From: Isoetes taiwanensis
Lineage: Eukaryota > Streptophyta > Lycopodiopsida > Isoetales > Isoetaceae
Reading direction: 5' to 3'
NCBI GenBank assembly: GCA_021234155.1
Contig: JAJEKV010000001.1
Location: 35,417,550-35,481,549, forward strand
DNA length: 64,000 nt
Shown here: piece by piece, positions 23,197 to 35,093 of the stretch
Layout: every line of letters begins with the position of its first letter
Position numbering within the stretch: the stretch's first letter is position 1
Notes under the pieces: model-generated
What the model saw: the letters and a program-made list of their open reading frames with translations, nothing else
What the model was told of the DNA's origin: nothing
Databases searched by the model: none
Translations under genes and position numbers: made by a program

Positions 23197-26100
23197 GATT
23201 TCAATCCTCTTGAATGCCTTGATCGATAAACAAAGGCGGTTTTAACAAATAAGCTAACAAATGTCTCTAGAAACACATGCTACATAGAAATGGCGGTTTC
23301 AACTAGGCAGTTTAATCCTTTTAAATGTCGCTGATCTGATAAATGTCTCAATAAATGGCGCTAATCTGATAAACAAGGGGGTTTCAACAAAGGAAAAAAA
23401 AAGGTATGCTTTTAATGGACCACTCACATGATAGGTTTTGGCTCGATCTTTGAGACAACCACGGAGGAACAATTTTATTTGCCTAGAAATTTAGGTTCAG
23501 CATCGCGCCCATGCGTGGTGGACTTGGCGACTTAGGCGACCGGAATCGGTTGCTCCAGCGGATGTGCGGACCAAAATTTTTGTTCACATGACTTTTGCCT
23601 TAGCGATATATTCTTCCTTGTGCTACTTTGCCAATTGAGGAGAATCGAAATTGAGGAGATATTTAGATATCTCGTGAATTCAACTCTTCAAGCATTTGCA
23701 AAGTTTTGAAATTTAGAGATATTGGAGATTTTTGAATTCAGCTCTTCAAGCATTCTGAGTTTCAAAATTGAGGAGGAATCGGGCTTGGTACTTTTCTTGA
23801 GTCTAGAAATTGAAGATAGTCTCTGTAGAGTTTGGAAATCGGGCACGATACTTTTGTCAGTCGAAAATTAGAGATACTTTTGGCGAATTTGGAGATTGAG
23901 CAGATAGGGATTCAACTATCTTTATTGCCTGTTGTGTTGTGCGGTGTGGGGTGAAAGCGACATCGAAAAATTCTATGGGAGAGAATAGAATTAGGCATGT
24001 AAATGCCTGTGACCCATTGGATTGTTGGCGTGGCGACAATAGCTCGATCCCATAAAGAAATCTTTTGCATGTAAGTCCCCGTAAATCTATGTATTTTTTT
24101 CTTTTGTTAGGCTGTGCTCAAGCAAGCTCGGACAAGGTGGATTTGGGTCTATATGTAAAGGAATTCTTCCAAATGGATGTGATTACGCATGAGACTTTTC
24201 ATCTATGAAAAGATTGTTGTTTGGGCCATAAAGAGATTTGAGGATGTGGACAAGCTCCAACATAGTTCTCAAACAAGCTTCAAGTGCACAAGCTCCAACA
24301 TAGTTCTCAAAAGCCGTGGTTCACATAATCAGGCTAGAAACTCGAGCAAGCGGTCAAAGGAATTGCACGATAGAATTCACCAATACCATGCAAATAGTTT
24401 GAGTTCCAACTTCGGTTCGCCTCTCTTATAAAGTTTCACTTGAAATTGATGCGTATATAAGTGCGAATACGAGAATCGGGGAATCAATCTTGCAATTGAG
24501 TTCAGCCCAAACACCACACTACGAGTTTCGGTTGTTGCACCTCCATAGCCTCAAATGCATTCGCCCAAACGGCAATCCATAATCAGTTCATCATTTGCAA
24601 TCAAATTCGTGAGGACTTATGGATGCCCGGTCTCCTCGTTCAATCCGACCAAGCTGCTTAATCAATGCATGCAATGCATTTGGGCCGGTAAGTAAATACT
24701 AATCCATTATCAGATTTGTTCCCCTTTGCTTGCTTTTTATTTTATTTTTTCCAACAACATTCTTGCCACGTCAAACCAAGAAATGCAACCAACAAATGTT
24801 GGATCAATATATTTCTAGCCGTGTCGGCTACTAAATGAACCACTGCAATTCCGAGCTTTACTTTGATTCCAAATATATGCATGATTTCATTAATTGGAGA
24901 GAATAACACAACTTTGAGAATTTTGACCTAAGCTGATCTCATTAATGGGCCATTCACATGAGAAACTTTTTGCCAGCCTTCAAAGCTTATTTGGGCGTTT
25001 AATCATTTCTTTGAGAAAATTAGATTGACAATATGCCTTGGTGAGCCAATTTGTGCCGGTGAGGCGATGCTTAATCGGTGGGGAATTCAATGAGACCAAA
25101 ATTTGCAACCACATGAGGCCCAAAACAAGCCTGAATCTAGATTGCTGAACCCCAAATTCTGTAAAAATCGAGAATAAAATCTAGAAACAACGAATCCTTT
25201 CAAGCACCTAAGCACGAATACCTTTCTACTGTGCTGTTTTTTCTCTAAGCCCGGCCCCTTACCATTCGTTTAGCTTGAATCAAAGCCCAAGTCTGCTTGA
25301 TTAGGTGCCACAGTCTTCTTAGGACTTACGCGCCTGGTTTTGCCCAGTTTGCCTCGAATCCAAGAATTTGTGCCGTGATCATGCTCTTTTTGCCTGGAAT
25401 CAAAAGTCCATCATTCTTCTTCAATCGAATTTGCTTGCCTTCTGTTTTGCACGTTTGCTCACAAATTTGTTGACAAAGCCATCAGTTCAAAGAAGAACAC
25501 CAGCAAACCCTTGCTATGGAATTCCAGAAAAGCAAAGGTAATGGAATTGAAGAAATATGGAATTCTAGAAAATCAAAGGTAGTTTGGTTCATGCTAATCC
25601 AACAATAGATGAAAATCTGGAAGAAAAACTTTGAGGGCTGGAGTAGCTTAGACGGAAGAGCTTTGAGGTCAGGTCACGATTCCGGCGAATCCACGGGGTA
25701 TCATGGGTGTGGTCTGCGTTTGTATACCTAGCTGATTCTCAATATTTCATGGCTGAAAGGCGATACCACGTCATGAGTTCAAGCAACTGCTGAAAAATTT
25801 CCTACACATGGTCAGCAGCATGTGAATGGCTGCGGGGTTCAAGCGTTCAGTGCAGGACAGCAGGGGTTCAGCCCCCGCAGAAATCAGGCGCCATGTGATC
25901 GCTACATAAGCTGAAGTATTTTCTCCTACTTCTAAAGCTATAGTATCCACCAAAATTATTGATTGCCAACCACCAAAATTATTGATGGTACATACATACA
26001 AAATTATTATGTACATGATACTCATATGTTATCTCAATAATTTTATCGGTATAAATACAACTGTACTTGAGTGCACGATGGGATTCATTTGCAATGTCTG

Positions 26101-26838
26101 CTTAAAGAGCTCTGCACCTTCGAGATAATCATGGTCGCCTTCGTGGTCATGACACGTGACTGCACTAAATATTGTATGCTATAAGTGTATCCAGCACTTA
26201 TTCAGCAATATATAATGTAATAATGTATAAGAGCTCTTGTGGTATGATGAAAAATCAAGAGCATAATGAAAAGTAACTAATTTATCGTACCTGGACAGCG
26301 TAAACTCTCTTGGTTTTGATGCGATCATGGATAAGTGCATGATAGGAACCACCTAGAGTCTATGGCCATTATGGAGGATAAGCCACCTCCTACTTGTAGG
26401 GGTGGCGAAAGGTGTAGGCATTAGACATGCATTCATCTTAGGCATGATAGGACACATCTCCGGCCATTATGGGGAAGCATCCTCCTCCTATCTTTGGGGA
26501 AATGTTGCATTCATGTAGGTTAAATTAAAAATAAAAAGGGGTGGAAGTAATGGCAACAAATGAATGGGAGCACATCACGACATGAATAGGAGATTTTGTC
26601 TTAATTTGTGGCTTTTAAATACATTATTATGTTATTATAATGCAAGACTTGTTAAGGCTATACAATTTTGTATGGATGTGAATATAGCCTTTATATTTAT
26701 CGATATAATTAAATATCATAAGTTATTTTCATAATAAATTCTAAGTGTTAACTTAAATACTGTTATTGTTGAATAATGTTGACGCAGGTTCGTTTCACCT
26801 TACGTAATGAGGGGCGACATTATTCTAATGGGGAGAAT

Positions 26839-28304
26839 GTGGCGTTCCCTAGAATATCGATATAAATATGTATATACTAGGCCCACGTCACTATACAAAT
26901 CTACATTAGTAGAACTTGTATGCACCAAGTGTGGGGGCATGGCCAAGTTATTTACATAACTTAGCCAACCTTAGGAGGTGACCCATTTCCACGTGGCTTC
27001 ACTCTATAGGGGACCTACCACATGGACGTGCCCTATTGGAGCCAAGTGGCTCTCATGTAAACCCTAATACATAAAAGGCCAAACCCTAAACCTAGACTAC
27101 TTTTGGCTCCACCAACTTCTGATCTACCAATTCGTGCCCATTGCTCTGATTTGAGGATCGTCTTCGACAACCGAAGTTGCAATAGCAGTCCGAAAGTGTA
27201 GCAGGGGAGGGTCATCTACTCGAACCACCTGCTAAATATGGAGGAGGGAGTGTGACAGCTTATCGGGAAGGCAGTACCGGTAGACTCAAGGAGTTGCATA
27301 TTGTGTCCTAGTAGAGTCATTCTAGAACCTATAGTTCTAAGCATGAACCCTAATCAATGAACCCTAACTATAAGTTAGATGTACGTGATTAGGACCAGTT
27401 GTTATTCTTGTTATTTATCATGTTATGTTGATATATGATGATTGTTGATCTTATGTTTGCACCTCTTCTGTATTGGGAAGGGGGGTAGAGACCTAGTAGC
27501 CATTATTTAGATGATGCTCCTAGTTTGGACCCATTAGTTCCCATTATTATGCAGCCTATGTATAGAGCCCACCTGGCTACGGAGGCTATGGAGTGACTGA
27601 GCACCACATAACAGGGTCAGTGGCAAAGTGGAGGGAGGACCCTGCTGAGCGCGGCTACTGAGGTCCCATAGCAGGCTAGGCTCATAGTCGGTCACTTCGT
27701 GTGGACCGGGTATGGGCCCGACACTTCCTGGGTCAATGGTGTGGCCTTGACTCTCAAGAGTTGCAAATGTCGGCTGGCTCTTGTTTTGGGGAGTTCAGTC
27801 AGGTACGGACGTGTGTCGCCACGATCCTCTAGCTGCCCATGGAGCCACTGCACTTTGGAAGGGGGAGATGCAACCCTTCCTACCTCATCAGACTGGGGAG
27901 ATGCAACCCGGAGTAGTCTCATTATGGGATTACGTCTCTGGCAGGTTAGAGTCACGACAGAGCCTGATTTAGTCTATCTGCAAAGTATGCACAGGAGGGG
28001 TGGATGGAGTGGTCGACCCTAGCCATTGTCCATTGCCAGCCCAAGTCATTGCCATAACTCGGTCTGTTCTATCTGGAGGCCCCCAGCTGTCAGTCGACTT
28101 CCCCTTGAGTCCGAGCCCTGGCCTAGGAGCCTCTATTTGATGTATTCGATGTATTTGATGTATTGTTATATTCGGTGACATGGATGGATGGATTATCACT
28201 ACCCTACGGGGTAGTTTATTGTTGTTACGTTAGTGCTAGTGCTTATGTTTATAAGTTTTGCTTCCGCTGATATAGGGACCCCTAGAGGACGGGACGAAAT
28301 GACA
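26839..28304 (+). repeat. Ty3/gypsy-type LTR (copy 2)
   Basis: Counterpart of the LTR at 16157-17633 with few differences. The first bases are more damaged here (gtggcgttccct against gtgacgttccccc). Confidence 0.5.
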
Positions 28305-30693
28305 CCTCTGTGTCCTCTACTCGATAGTATAGCCACACTAGATGCGAGTTAGATAGAGGGCCCATACGACGGGTAGCCGTTGGGTGGGGAAGGTCCTTCG
28401 TTGTATATTGCGCGCTGCCGTATATAGCGCAAGGAGCGCCACACAGAGGTGAACTCGTTCCACTGAAAAGAATCGCGTCTGCATTTCTGTTGCCATTTAG
28501 AACGTAAATGAGCAGCTATGGGCTATCATTATAACTGAAAGTTGTTTTTGAAGATCACAATGGCGATCCCCTTTAGCTGAAATAAATTACAAGTGCGAAT
28601 TTCTAGACCACTTAGATCTTAAATGAGAAGCGTGTGTTCTATATTTCTCGCTTGGTTTGAAAGACATGATATAGCTATAGCAGATTGCCTAGGCGATTTG
28701 CTAAAATTAAAAGTCCACTTAATTCTTAAAATCACCACCGTGATTCCGCGGACTTGATATCGTATATTTTGATACTCTTGGAGGTGTCTTCAGAGCTTAC
28801 TCTTCAAATAAAAGGTGTGGTGGAGGACAAGAAAGTGGTGGTGGGCAAGTGTAAGGTGGTGGGAAAAATCAAGATAATTACTTGGCAGGTCCCTAATAAG
28901 GAAGGAGATCCTCCATTTGACAAGTATTTGCTAGTTGATGAGTCAGGTTGGTCAAGTTGATGCTTAACAATAAGGATGTCTAGAAGCAAGCAATGCAGAT
29001 GGCTTGTGCTTTACCTTCTTCAACTTTTCTGGGGTCCCATACTCTAGAGCAGAAGGATATACATCAAGACGTTGATATTGGTGTGGAAGTGCTCACTAGT
29101 AAGCATGTGCCCAAGGTTTCTCTCTTGCATATTGGGAAGAATAATCACTCGATCCTTTAGCATGATCATGGTTCGAGAGCTCCAGGTCATTTTTCCATTG
29201 AGCTTTGGCAGGGTGCCATTGGTTCTCTCACTTATGTATTGAAGACACTAGAAGACTCAACTGAAGATGATTGGGACTATCTACAGGATCAGGCTAGAAC
29301 GACATGTACATGCAGTTCTTTGATTCTAGAGTTTGAGGCTTTGAAGACCACGTGTACCAATATCACATGCAACCCATACGATATGTCTACTGAAGAGGCT
29401 TGAATCTTCAGCTTGATAATTGTTCTGGCCTGAACAACAATAGATGTGTGCTCATACTTTCTCTATCATGTATGGCAAGGTATATATGATGAGATGCAAT
29501 TAGGGTTCATGAGGGTTGGGTATACATATGATGATAAAGATGCCCTATAAGGTGATTTGCACGAAGTTTCTATTGCAAATTGTTTGACACATAATTTGTT
29601 GTGTTGGTTCAAGGGATGAAGCAATCATTACGGGTCTATTCTGTTATGCCCCTTAGTGCCATTGCATTCCTTAGTCTTTGCCTTCCATTCCTTCCTTTGG
29701 CAGTTCACAAACTCATAAAGTTGGAAGTGCATTCTTTAACCTTTGTCCATTTCCTCCCTTGTCAGTTCACAAACTCATAAAGTTAGTGCCCACAACAGAA
29801 CAAAATGCAACCAATAGGCAAAAAGTCTTAGAAATTGGCTTTTCAATGCAACGGAAAAAAAAAAACAGATGGGCCCAATCCAGTCGTCTTGTGCAATCGG
29901 CAGCGATCGTGTCACCTCTTCTATTCACGAAAGCTTAGCGATAGTTTTAATGTCATTCCATTTGTTTTTCGCATCTTTACGTTTTGTTTATGACACTTTT
30001 TGTTTTCTTACGTGTTACGGTGGTGGGACAAGCCCCGTGGTACTGACTGAAATATTAATCGTTTCTTCCATTAGGGCAAAGGCTTCGCGGGCAAATTTCT
30101 AGGCGGTCAAAGGCGGACTTCGGCGTTCCGCCGCGTCAGCCACCCTTTGCGGCCAAAAATTGCCCTCTGAGTCCTTTCTCTTATACAAATTAGCAAAAGC
30201 AATATATAAGAATAATGCTTACTCAATTTTGTCTTATGAGTGAATAATGTTTAATCAACTTTTGTCGCCTTGACCAGCCAGAAAGGGATTTTCTCTTATA
30301 CAAATTCGCAAAATCAATATATAAGAATAATGCTTTCTGGATAATGTTTAATCAACTTTTGTCTTGGATGATGTTTACTCAATTTTTGCCTTCAGTGCAA
30401 TTTTGCTTATATGTCGTGCATATGCACCCCCTCAACCATGCTTTTAGAATGTAAGCCCTTCATTTTGATCTCTCAGCCCATCAACCCTACTCGATGACAA
30501 GGACAATAATGGGCAACAAATTGAAAGTGACACCATGCATGTAGTACAATGATATCCCACATGCTCTCCTAGGAAAATAAAGATCCTCTGTATTTGCTCA
30601 TTATACATAGCATTTTTGCTTCTAGAATATACATTTGACTTGCTATCATTAATATTTGCCATGCATTTAGTATTTGCTTTGTGACATTGGCAA

Positions 30694-31640
30694 CTACTCG
30701 CATTTGATTGCCCTGTAAATGTGGTGGACAAATAACAGTGATGCTTTATATCCAACTGCTCCAAGCATTAAGAAAAATCCATAATAGACACATCCCATGT
30801 AACCAAAGAAGAATGACGTCTGCATCAAACCTGTCATAGGATCTGGCATGATAATAATAGAGACAGGTAAACAAATAAGCCAGTCGAACCACCACAAAAT
30901 ACAGACCTGTGAGTAAAATGGAAAATTAAATTTCTCAAATGCTTCGAATAAAAAGATGTAGCGAGAGTATAAAAATACTAACCGACACCACCAGACATAA
31001 TCTTCAACAGCCAATTGAAAATAAGTGAGTGCAATGGTGATGAAGGCGGTAACTATCATGAGAATTATAAAAAGAGTAGCCATAACATGATAAAAGATTT
31101 ACCCAGTTTTTGCCACCCATCTGCCTATAAACATGAGCAGAAACATATCCTGATATGCTAGAGGTAAGTGCATATATGACAAGACATGTTGTATTTAATG
31201 CTCCTCTGTTATATGGCTAAAATATACCCACCAGCGAAAGGCCAAAGATGCACAGGACAAGAACAAGAAGTTGTGTCCCACTTCCAATAACTGCAGCAAA
31301 CATGTTGCACAAAAGAAAGGATCCTGTAGTTACAGTATTAGAACAAAATACTAGCTCGGAGGTGTGATTTACAACCAACAAGTGATTTAAATGAAACCAT
31401 TGGCTCGTTAAATTACCCAGTTTTTGCCATCCATCTGCCTATAAACATGAGCAGAAACATATCCTGATATGCCAGCGGTAAGTGCATATATGACAAGACA
31501 TGTTGTATTCAATGCTCCTCTGTTATATGGCTAAAATATACCCACCAATGAAAGGCCAAAGATGCACAGGACAAGATCAAGAAGTTGTGTCCCACTTCCA
31601 ATAACTGCAGTGAACATAAAGGATCATGTTGTTACAGTAT
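30694..31640 (-). pseudogene. TM9SF gene fragment, copy 2
   Basis: Copy in the second 10.7-kb unit with the same exon order. It has the terminal exon with HIYRAIKCE from 30694, the [10 protein letters not shown] exon near 31000-31083, and the YPYNRGAL exon repeated at about 31091-31310 and 31410-31630. One substitution relative to copy 1 changes the residue after EDY from F to V. No upstream TM9SF exons follow; instead a SINE-like sequence and an LTR-retrotransposon 5' end begin. Confidence 0.8.
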
Positions 31641-31744
31641 TAGAACAGAATACTAGCTCGGGGTGTGATTCACAACCAACAAGTGACTTAAATGAAACCA
31701 TTGGCTCATTAAAATGTTTATGGCTGATAATAGAACACGATATT

Positions 31745-31840
31745 AACCCATCTAAACTTGTCCTCATAGGGATTTGAACCCTAGTCTCTAGATTGAAAGA
31801 CAGAGCACCTAGCCAAGGCACCAACCTTAGACTTAATAAA
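31745..31840 (-). mobile_element. tRNA-derived SINE head (copy 2)
   Basis: The minus strand carries an A-box-like tggctaggtgctctg and a perfect T-arm hairpin, TAGGG-TTCAAAT-CCCTA, containing the B box GGTTCAAATCC. Spacing between the boxes is tRNA-like. A full tRNA cloverleaf with a paired acceptor stem is not evident, so a SINE or tRNA relic is more likely than a functional tRNA gene. The body of the SINE and its tail were not defined. Confidence 0.5.
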
Positions 31841-31904
31841 AGAAAGCTAAGTGCCTTTTGAAAAAGGCAAAGACCAAAAAGGGAATTTACCTTTAAGGGC
31901 CTTT

Positions 31905-32575
31905 CAAGAGACTATAAAAGAACATACATAGGGGGAACGAGATATGAAGAATCATCGCCATAGCCCTACCTCTCTTCCTCTATTGATTTTCCCCTTCTAC
32001 TTCCAATTCTCCATAGCCAATCTGAGCGGGATAAATATTTCCTGCTCCAGGATAAAGACTTCCTGGTGAATCCGGTTGGGTGGATCGAGCTTCTCTTTCT
32101 AATTGGATTATTTTTTTAGTTCTTTGGTTTTTACAGGTGTTTTATCCGAGATCTAAAAGAGGTCTTATCAATTGGTACCAGAGCAAGGTTTGATCTTGAG
32201 TAACAAATTCCTGTGCTATGGCTACTAATCGCTTCAATATCTCAAAAAGTGACTATATGCAAGCTATGCATAACCACGGCTTTGTGGCGGCGAGATAAGC
32301 TCTTCCTCCACCAGCTAGCCATCTTGATTACGAGGAGCGACTAGAGCATCTAGAAATTGCATACCAATTCTTGCCCGATCTGCGCAAACAAAGCTGCTAT
32401 GAATGACTACGTGCCACCTCCTCTGCCAAGCGGTCCTCCTTCTGAAATTCCTCCTCCACCTCCTGTCCAAGATTACGATATTTCGCCCGATCTTTGAAAA
32501 TAACCCCAAGAAAGGCAGTTGTGTAAGTGGCTTGAAAAGGTGGATATGCCTTACTTCCCTCCATAAGAAAAGTAT
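31905..32575 (+). mobile_element. 5' end of an LTR retrotransposon (copy 2)
   Basis: Same structure as 21225-21895: TATAAAAG at 31913-31920, PBS ttggtaccagagc at 32172-32185 and gag ATG at 32218. More frame breaks occur in the gag region than in copy 1, for example where copy 1 has gctgattaccagagacagc and this copy has ttgattacgaggagcgac. Confidence 0.6.
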
Positions 32576-32819
32576 TGAATACATACATCTGTAACACAGT
32601 GACACTGTGTGTGACCTGGACATATTGAGTTTTGTATGTACATCGGGAATGCGTTGGAGTACATTTTCTACATATTTATATATAGCATGTACATAATATA
32701 TGCGATGTTGTGTTATAGTAGTTGAATGTATATCAAATCATGGCTTTGTGCCATAGAACTAATGCAATGTACGCAACATTTTTGAATTAAGTAAGTAGTT
32801 TTAATTTATGTTTTACTCA

Positions 32820-34540
32820 TGCATGCGCTTTTTTCCTTGCGGAGTGAATTGTATGAGATGTTCAAGATGAACATCTTGAAGTGAAGATTAAGCGTCGAGA
32901 ATGTTCAAAATTTGCTTAAGCCTCGTGTGTGAGAAGGTTGAAAGAGGAACACATCTTTGTTGCGTGAATTATGAACAAAATTTGAGTTATCTGAGAAAAG
33001 CATTTAAGCGTCCTAAGGAGCAAATTTCATGCCAATCGTACATGTTCTTGTGGTGTTTTGCTGTTGTGATGAGAACAATGGCATCGCCAAGCTCCTTCTA
33101 AAACATTTCAAAATGTTGGCGCTATGTGGAGAGCTATAGTGCGTGACAAGGAAGGCGAAGAGTGGCATCTGTGTCAAGGGAGGCGCCCTTGAGCTATGGC
33201 ACTAAAATATTCAAATCTGTCCTAAGGAGAAAAGTAGCGAGAATGAGAACATTGAATGGCAAGTTTACAAATGCGTGAGCGAACCTTCCAAAGTGACACT
33301 TCAAAGGAGGCTGAAGCTTATTCTGAAAGCAGGGAGTCAAGTACATTGCTTGACAAGATGTTTCATCGGCTTACAAAGTTCACTATTCACAACTTTTTGA
33401 CAAGTTGGCGAGCAAACAATTCAAAGAAATCGATTGCAAAATTTGAGGGATGATTACGTTTTTGTCGATAATGGACTTTGCAGAGAACTATACTTTGCAG
33501 CCACTCAAGGAGGTTCAGTCCGAGCATTGGAACAATGACCGGATAACTATTTTGGTGCATATAACCACAATGAAAGTCAATGGCGAGCTGAAAAAAACTG
33601 TTCATTGTATGTTTCCGATGTTATGAAGCATGATGCTTTCTTTGTTCAGGCTGCACTCAAGAAACACCATACTTGGATGATGCAAAAAGGTTTTGGCCAC
33701 ATCAAATACCATGTCATGTGGTCGATGGGTGTCTTTGCTTTCGGTTTAAGTGTTCTCGAGCCTTTATTTGAATGTGGCTCAGTATTATGACAGGTATAGA
33801 ATTAGGCTCCAGTGGAATTATTTTGGCTCATGCCATGGGAAAGGAGAACATGATGGGCAGGCTGCTTTGGAGAAAAGGTTCCTTGAAGGCGAGGAAAGAA
33901 GAATGGTGTTCGATTTTTGGGTGCCAACCACTTGCGATTTCTTTTCGGACAAAGAAGTGCAAAATGGGCCAGTCGTATGGGAGGTCATGGCGAGGAAGAC
34001 ATTAGCAGGGTACCCTCGTTCGACTTGTGGGACATTGCACGGTACTCTAGCTATACATTTGTGTTATGCGCTATTAATCCGGTGACCCAACACTTGTCAT
34101 GTATAGGTCCCTGTCATGTTTTGCAATGGTTGCTTGAATTTCGGATGAGGAGAATGTGAGAATCTCCGGCATTGTAGTGCGTGGAAATTTTGTTGGAGCC
34201 TAGTTGACCCGAGGTTGACGAACAAGAACTATCCGAAGTACTCCAAATTGGAGATGTATTTGCATCTTTTGCTGCTCCAGCGAATCATGATAATGTTCCA
34301 TACTTCGTCCTCCTATGCGTGAAGGAGATGCATATTCTTCAGGAAGATGTGATTGACGACTATGGAAATAGAATGCTATTTGGTGATAGGGTTATAGCTG
34401 GTCATTCTTTATGCTTTGCTACAAGGCACAAACCACAAGTACAAGTTGTTGGATGACAAAATAGTATTGGTACCCGGTGAATCATAATTGGTATAAAGTT
34501 CACCATGCAGCAGGTCAAGCATAAGTTGAAGGGGGCACGT
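32820..34540 (+). pseudogene. DDE-transposase-like gene, longer copy 2
   Basis: N-terminal part: ELYEMF, LKPRVXXLKER-type and Cys-rich blocks (32.85-33.1 kb), as in copy 1. At 33470-33540 the frame reads MDFAENYTL, later SEHWNND, a plausible first acidic block (VDFAENY-like). Near 33605 comes VSDVMKHDAFFVQAALKKH. At 33717 is the SDGC block, damaged here by loss of one base. At 33827-33866 is GSCHGKGEHDGQAA. Downstream of the duplication end the family continues through FDFWVPTTCDFFS, and about 34290-34400 reads EDVIDDYGN and GDRVIAG. The total is about 500 codons in several frames. Order and spacing of acidic blocks suggest a DDE transposase of a cut-and-paste element. An exapted host gene cannot be excluded. 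It converges on the Ulp1-FCP1 gene 550 bp away. Confidence 0.5.
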
Positions 34541-35093
34541 ACAGCATATACGATCACACGAGAGGTGCATGACATGCTTATATCAAGCCTACCTAATATT
34601 ATTGAGTGCACATGACTAAGTTTTGTACAAAGGAACTTTCATATTTGCTATCATCTTCTGTTATGTGGAGAAAACTAGTCGATTGCTGCAAGTTTTTTCT
34701 TATTTGCTTATTTTTTAGTTTGAAGTGCATTTTGATACTTCAATTTCAGTATCACACAATATCTTCTATTTTCGAGCACAATGTAAATCAGAAAGTACAA
34801 AATGTTCATCAATTGTTGTATCAAGAAGTTGAACTATTCTGTGAACTTGTTCTGTTATAAAGGATATCAATAGCTTTTCTTTTGATTCATGAAACAAAGC
34901 AGAAAGTGCAAAATGTAGATCGATGTATGGAGACAAAAACTCTTGTGTTAGATATCACAAGATATATAGCCTGGTCACAGGAGATATGAAGCCAATATAT
35001 ACAAGTCTGTTGTTCATGCTTTATATTAACATTAAATTACATTCAAAGTCTAGTCACAGCCGATGTGAAGCCAGTATATACTTTTCTGTTGTT
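34541..35093. other. intergenic, two ~50-bp direct repeats
   Basis: Between the convergent DDE-like and Ulp1-FCP1 genes. A unit reading gtcacaggagatatgaagcc then atatatacaagtctgttgtt (about 34975-35030) recurs at about 35052-35100 with changes. No other structure was recognised. Confidence 0.5.

Larger units (their letters stand above)
23197..33897 (+). repeat. 10.7-kb tandem unit, copy 2
   Basis: Begins at the junction gaggaaaagatttcaatcc, which joins the end of unit 1 to a new unit start with only two or three bases of ambiguity. At its right end the sequence runs on into unique DNA (gaggaaagaagaatggtg), so the duplicated segment ends inside the DDE-like gene. Differences from copy 1 go both ways: sometimes copy 1 and sometimes copy 2 carries the garbled CAG or CTG site. 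Confidence 0.95.

Noticed and set aside
31745-31840. Possible functional tRNA gene on the minus strand
   Set aside because: The T arm is good, but no paired acceptor stem or complete anticodon arm could be drawn, and copy 1 has lost part of the T loop.
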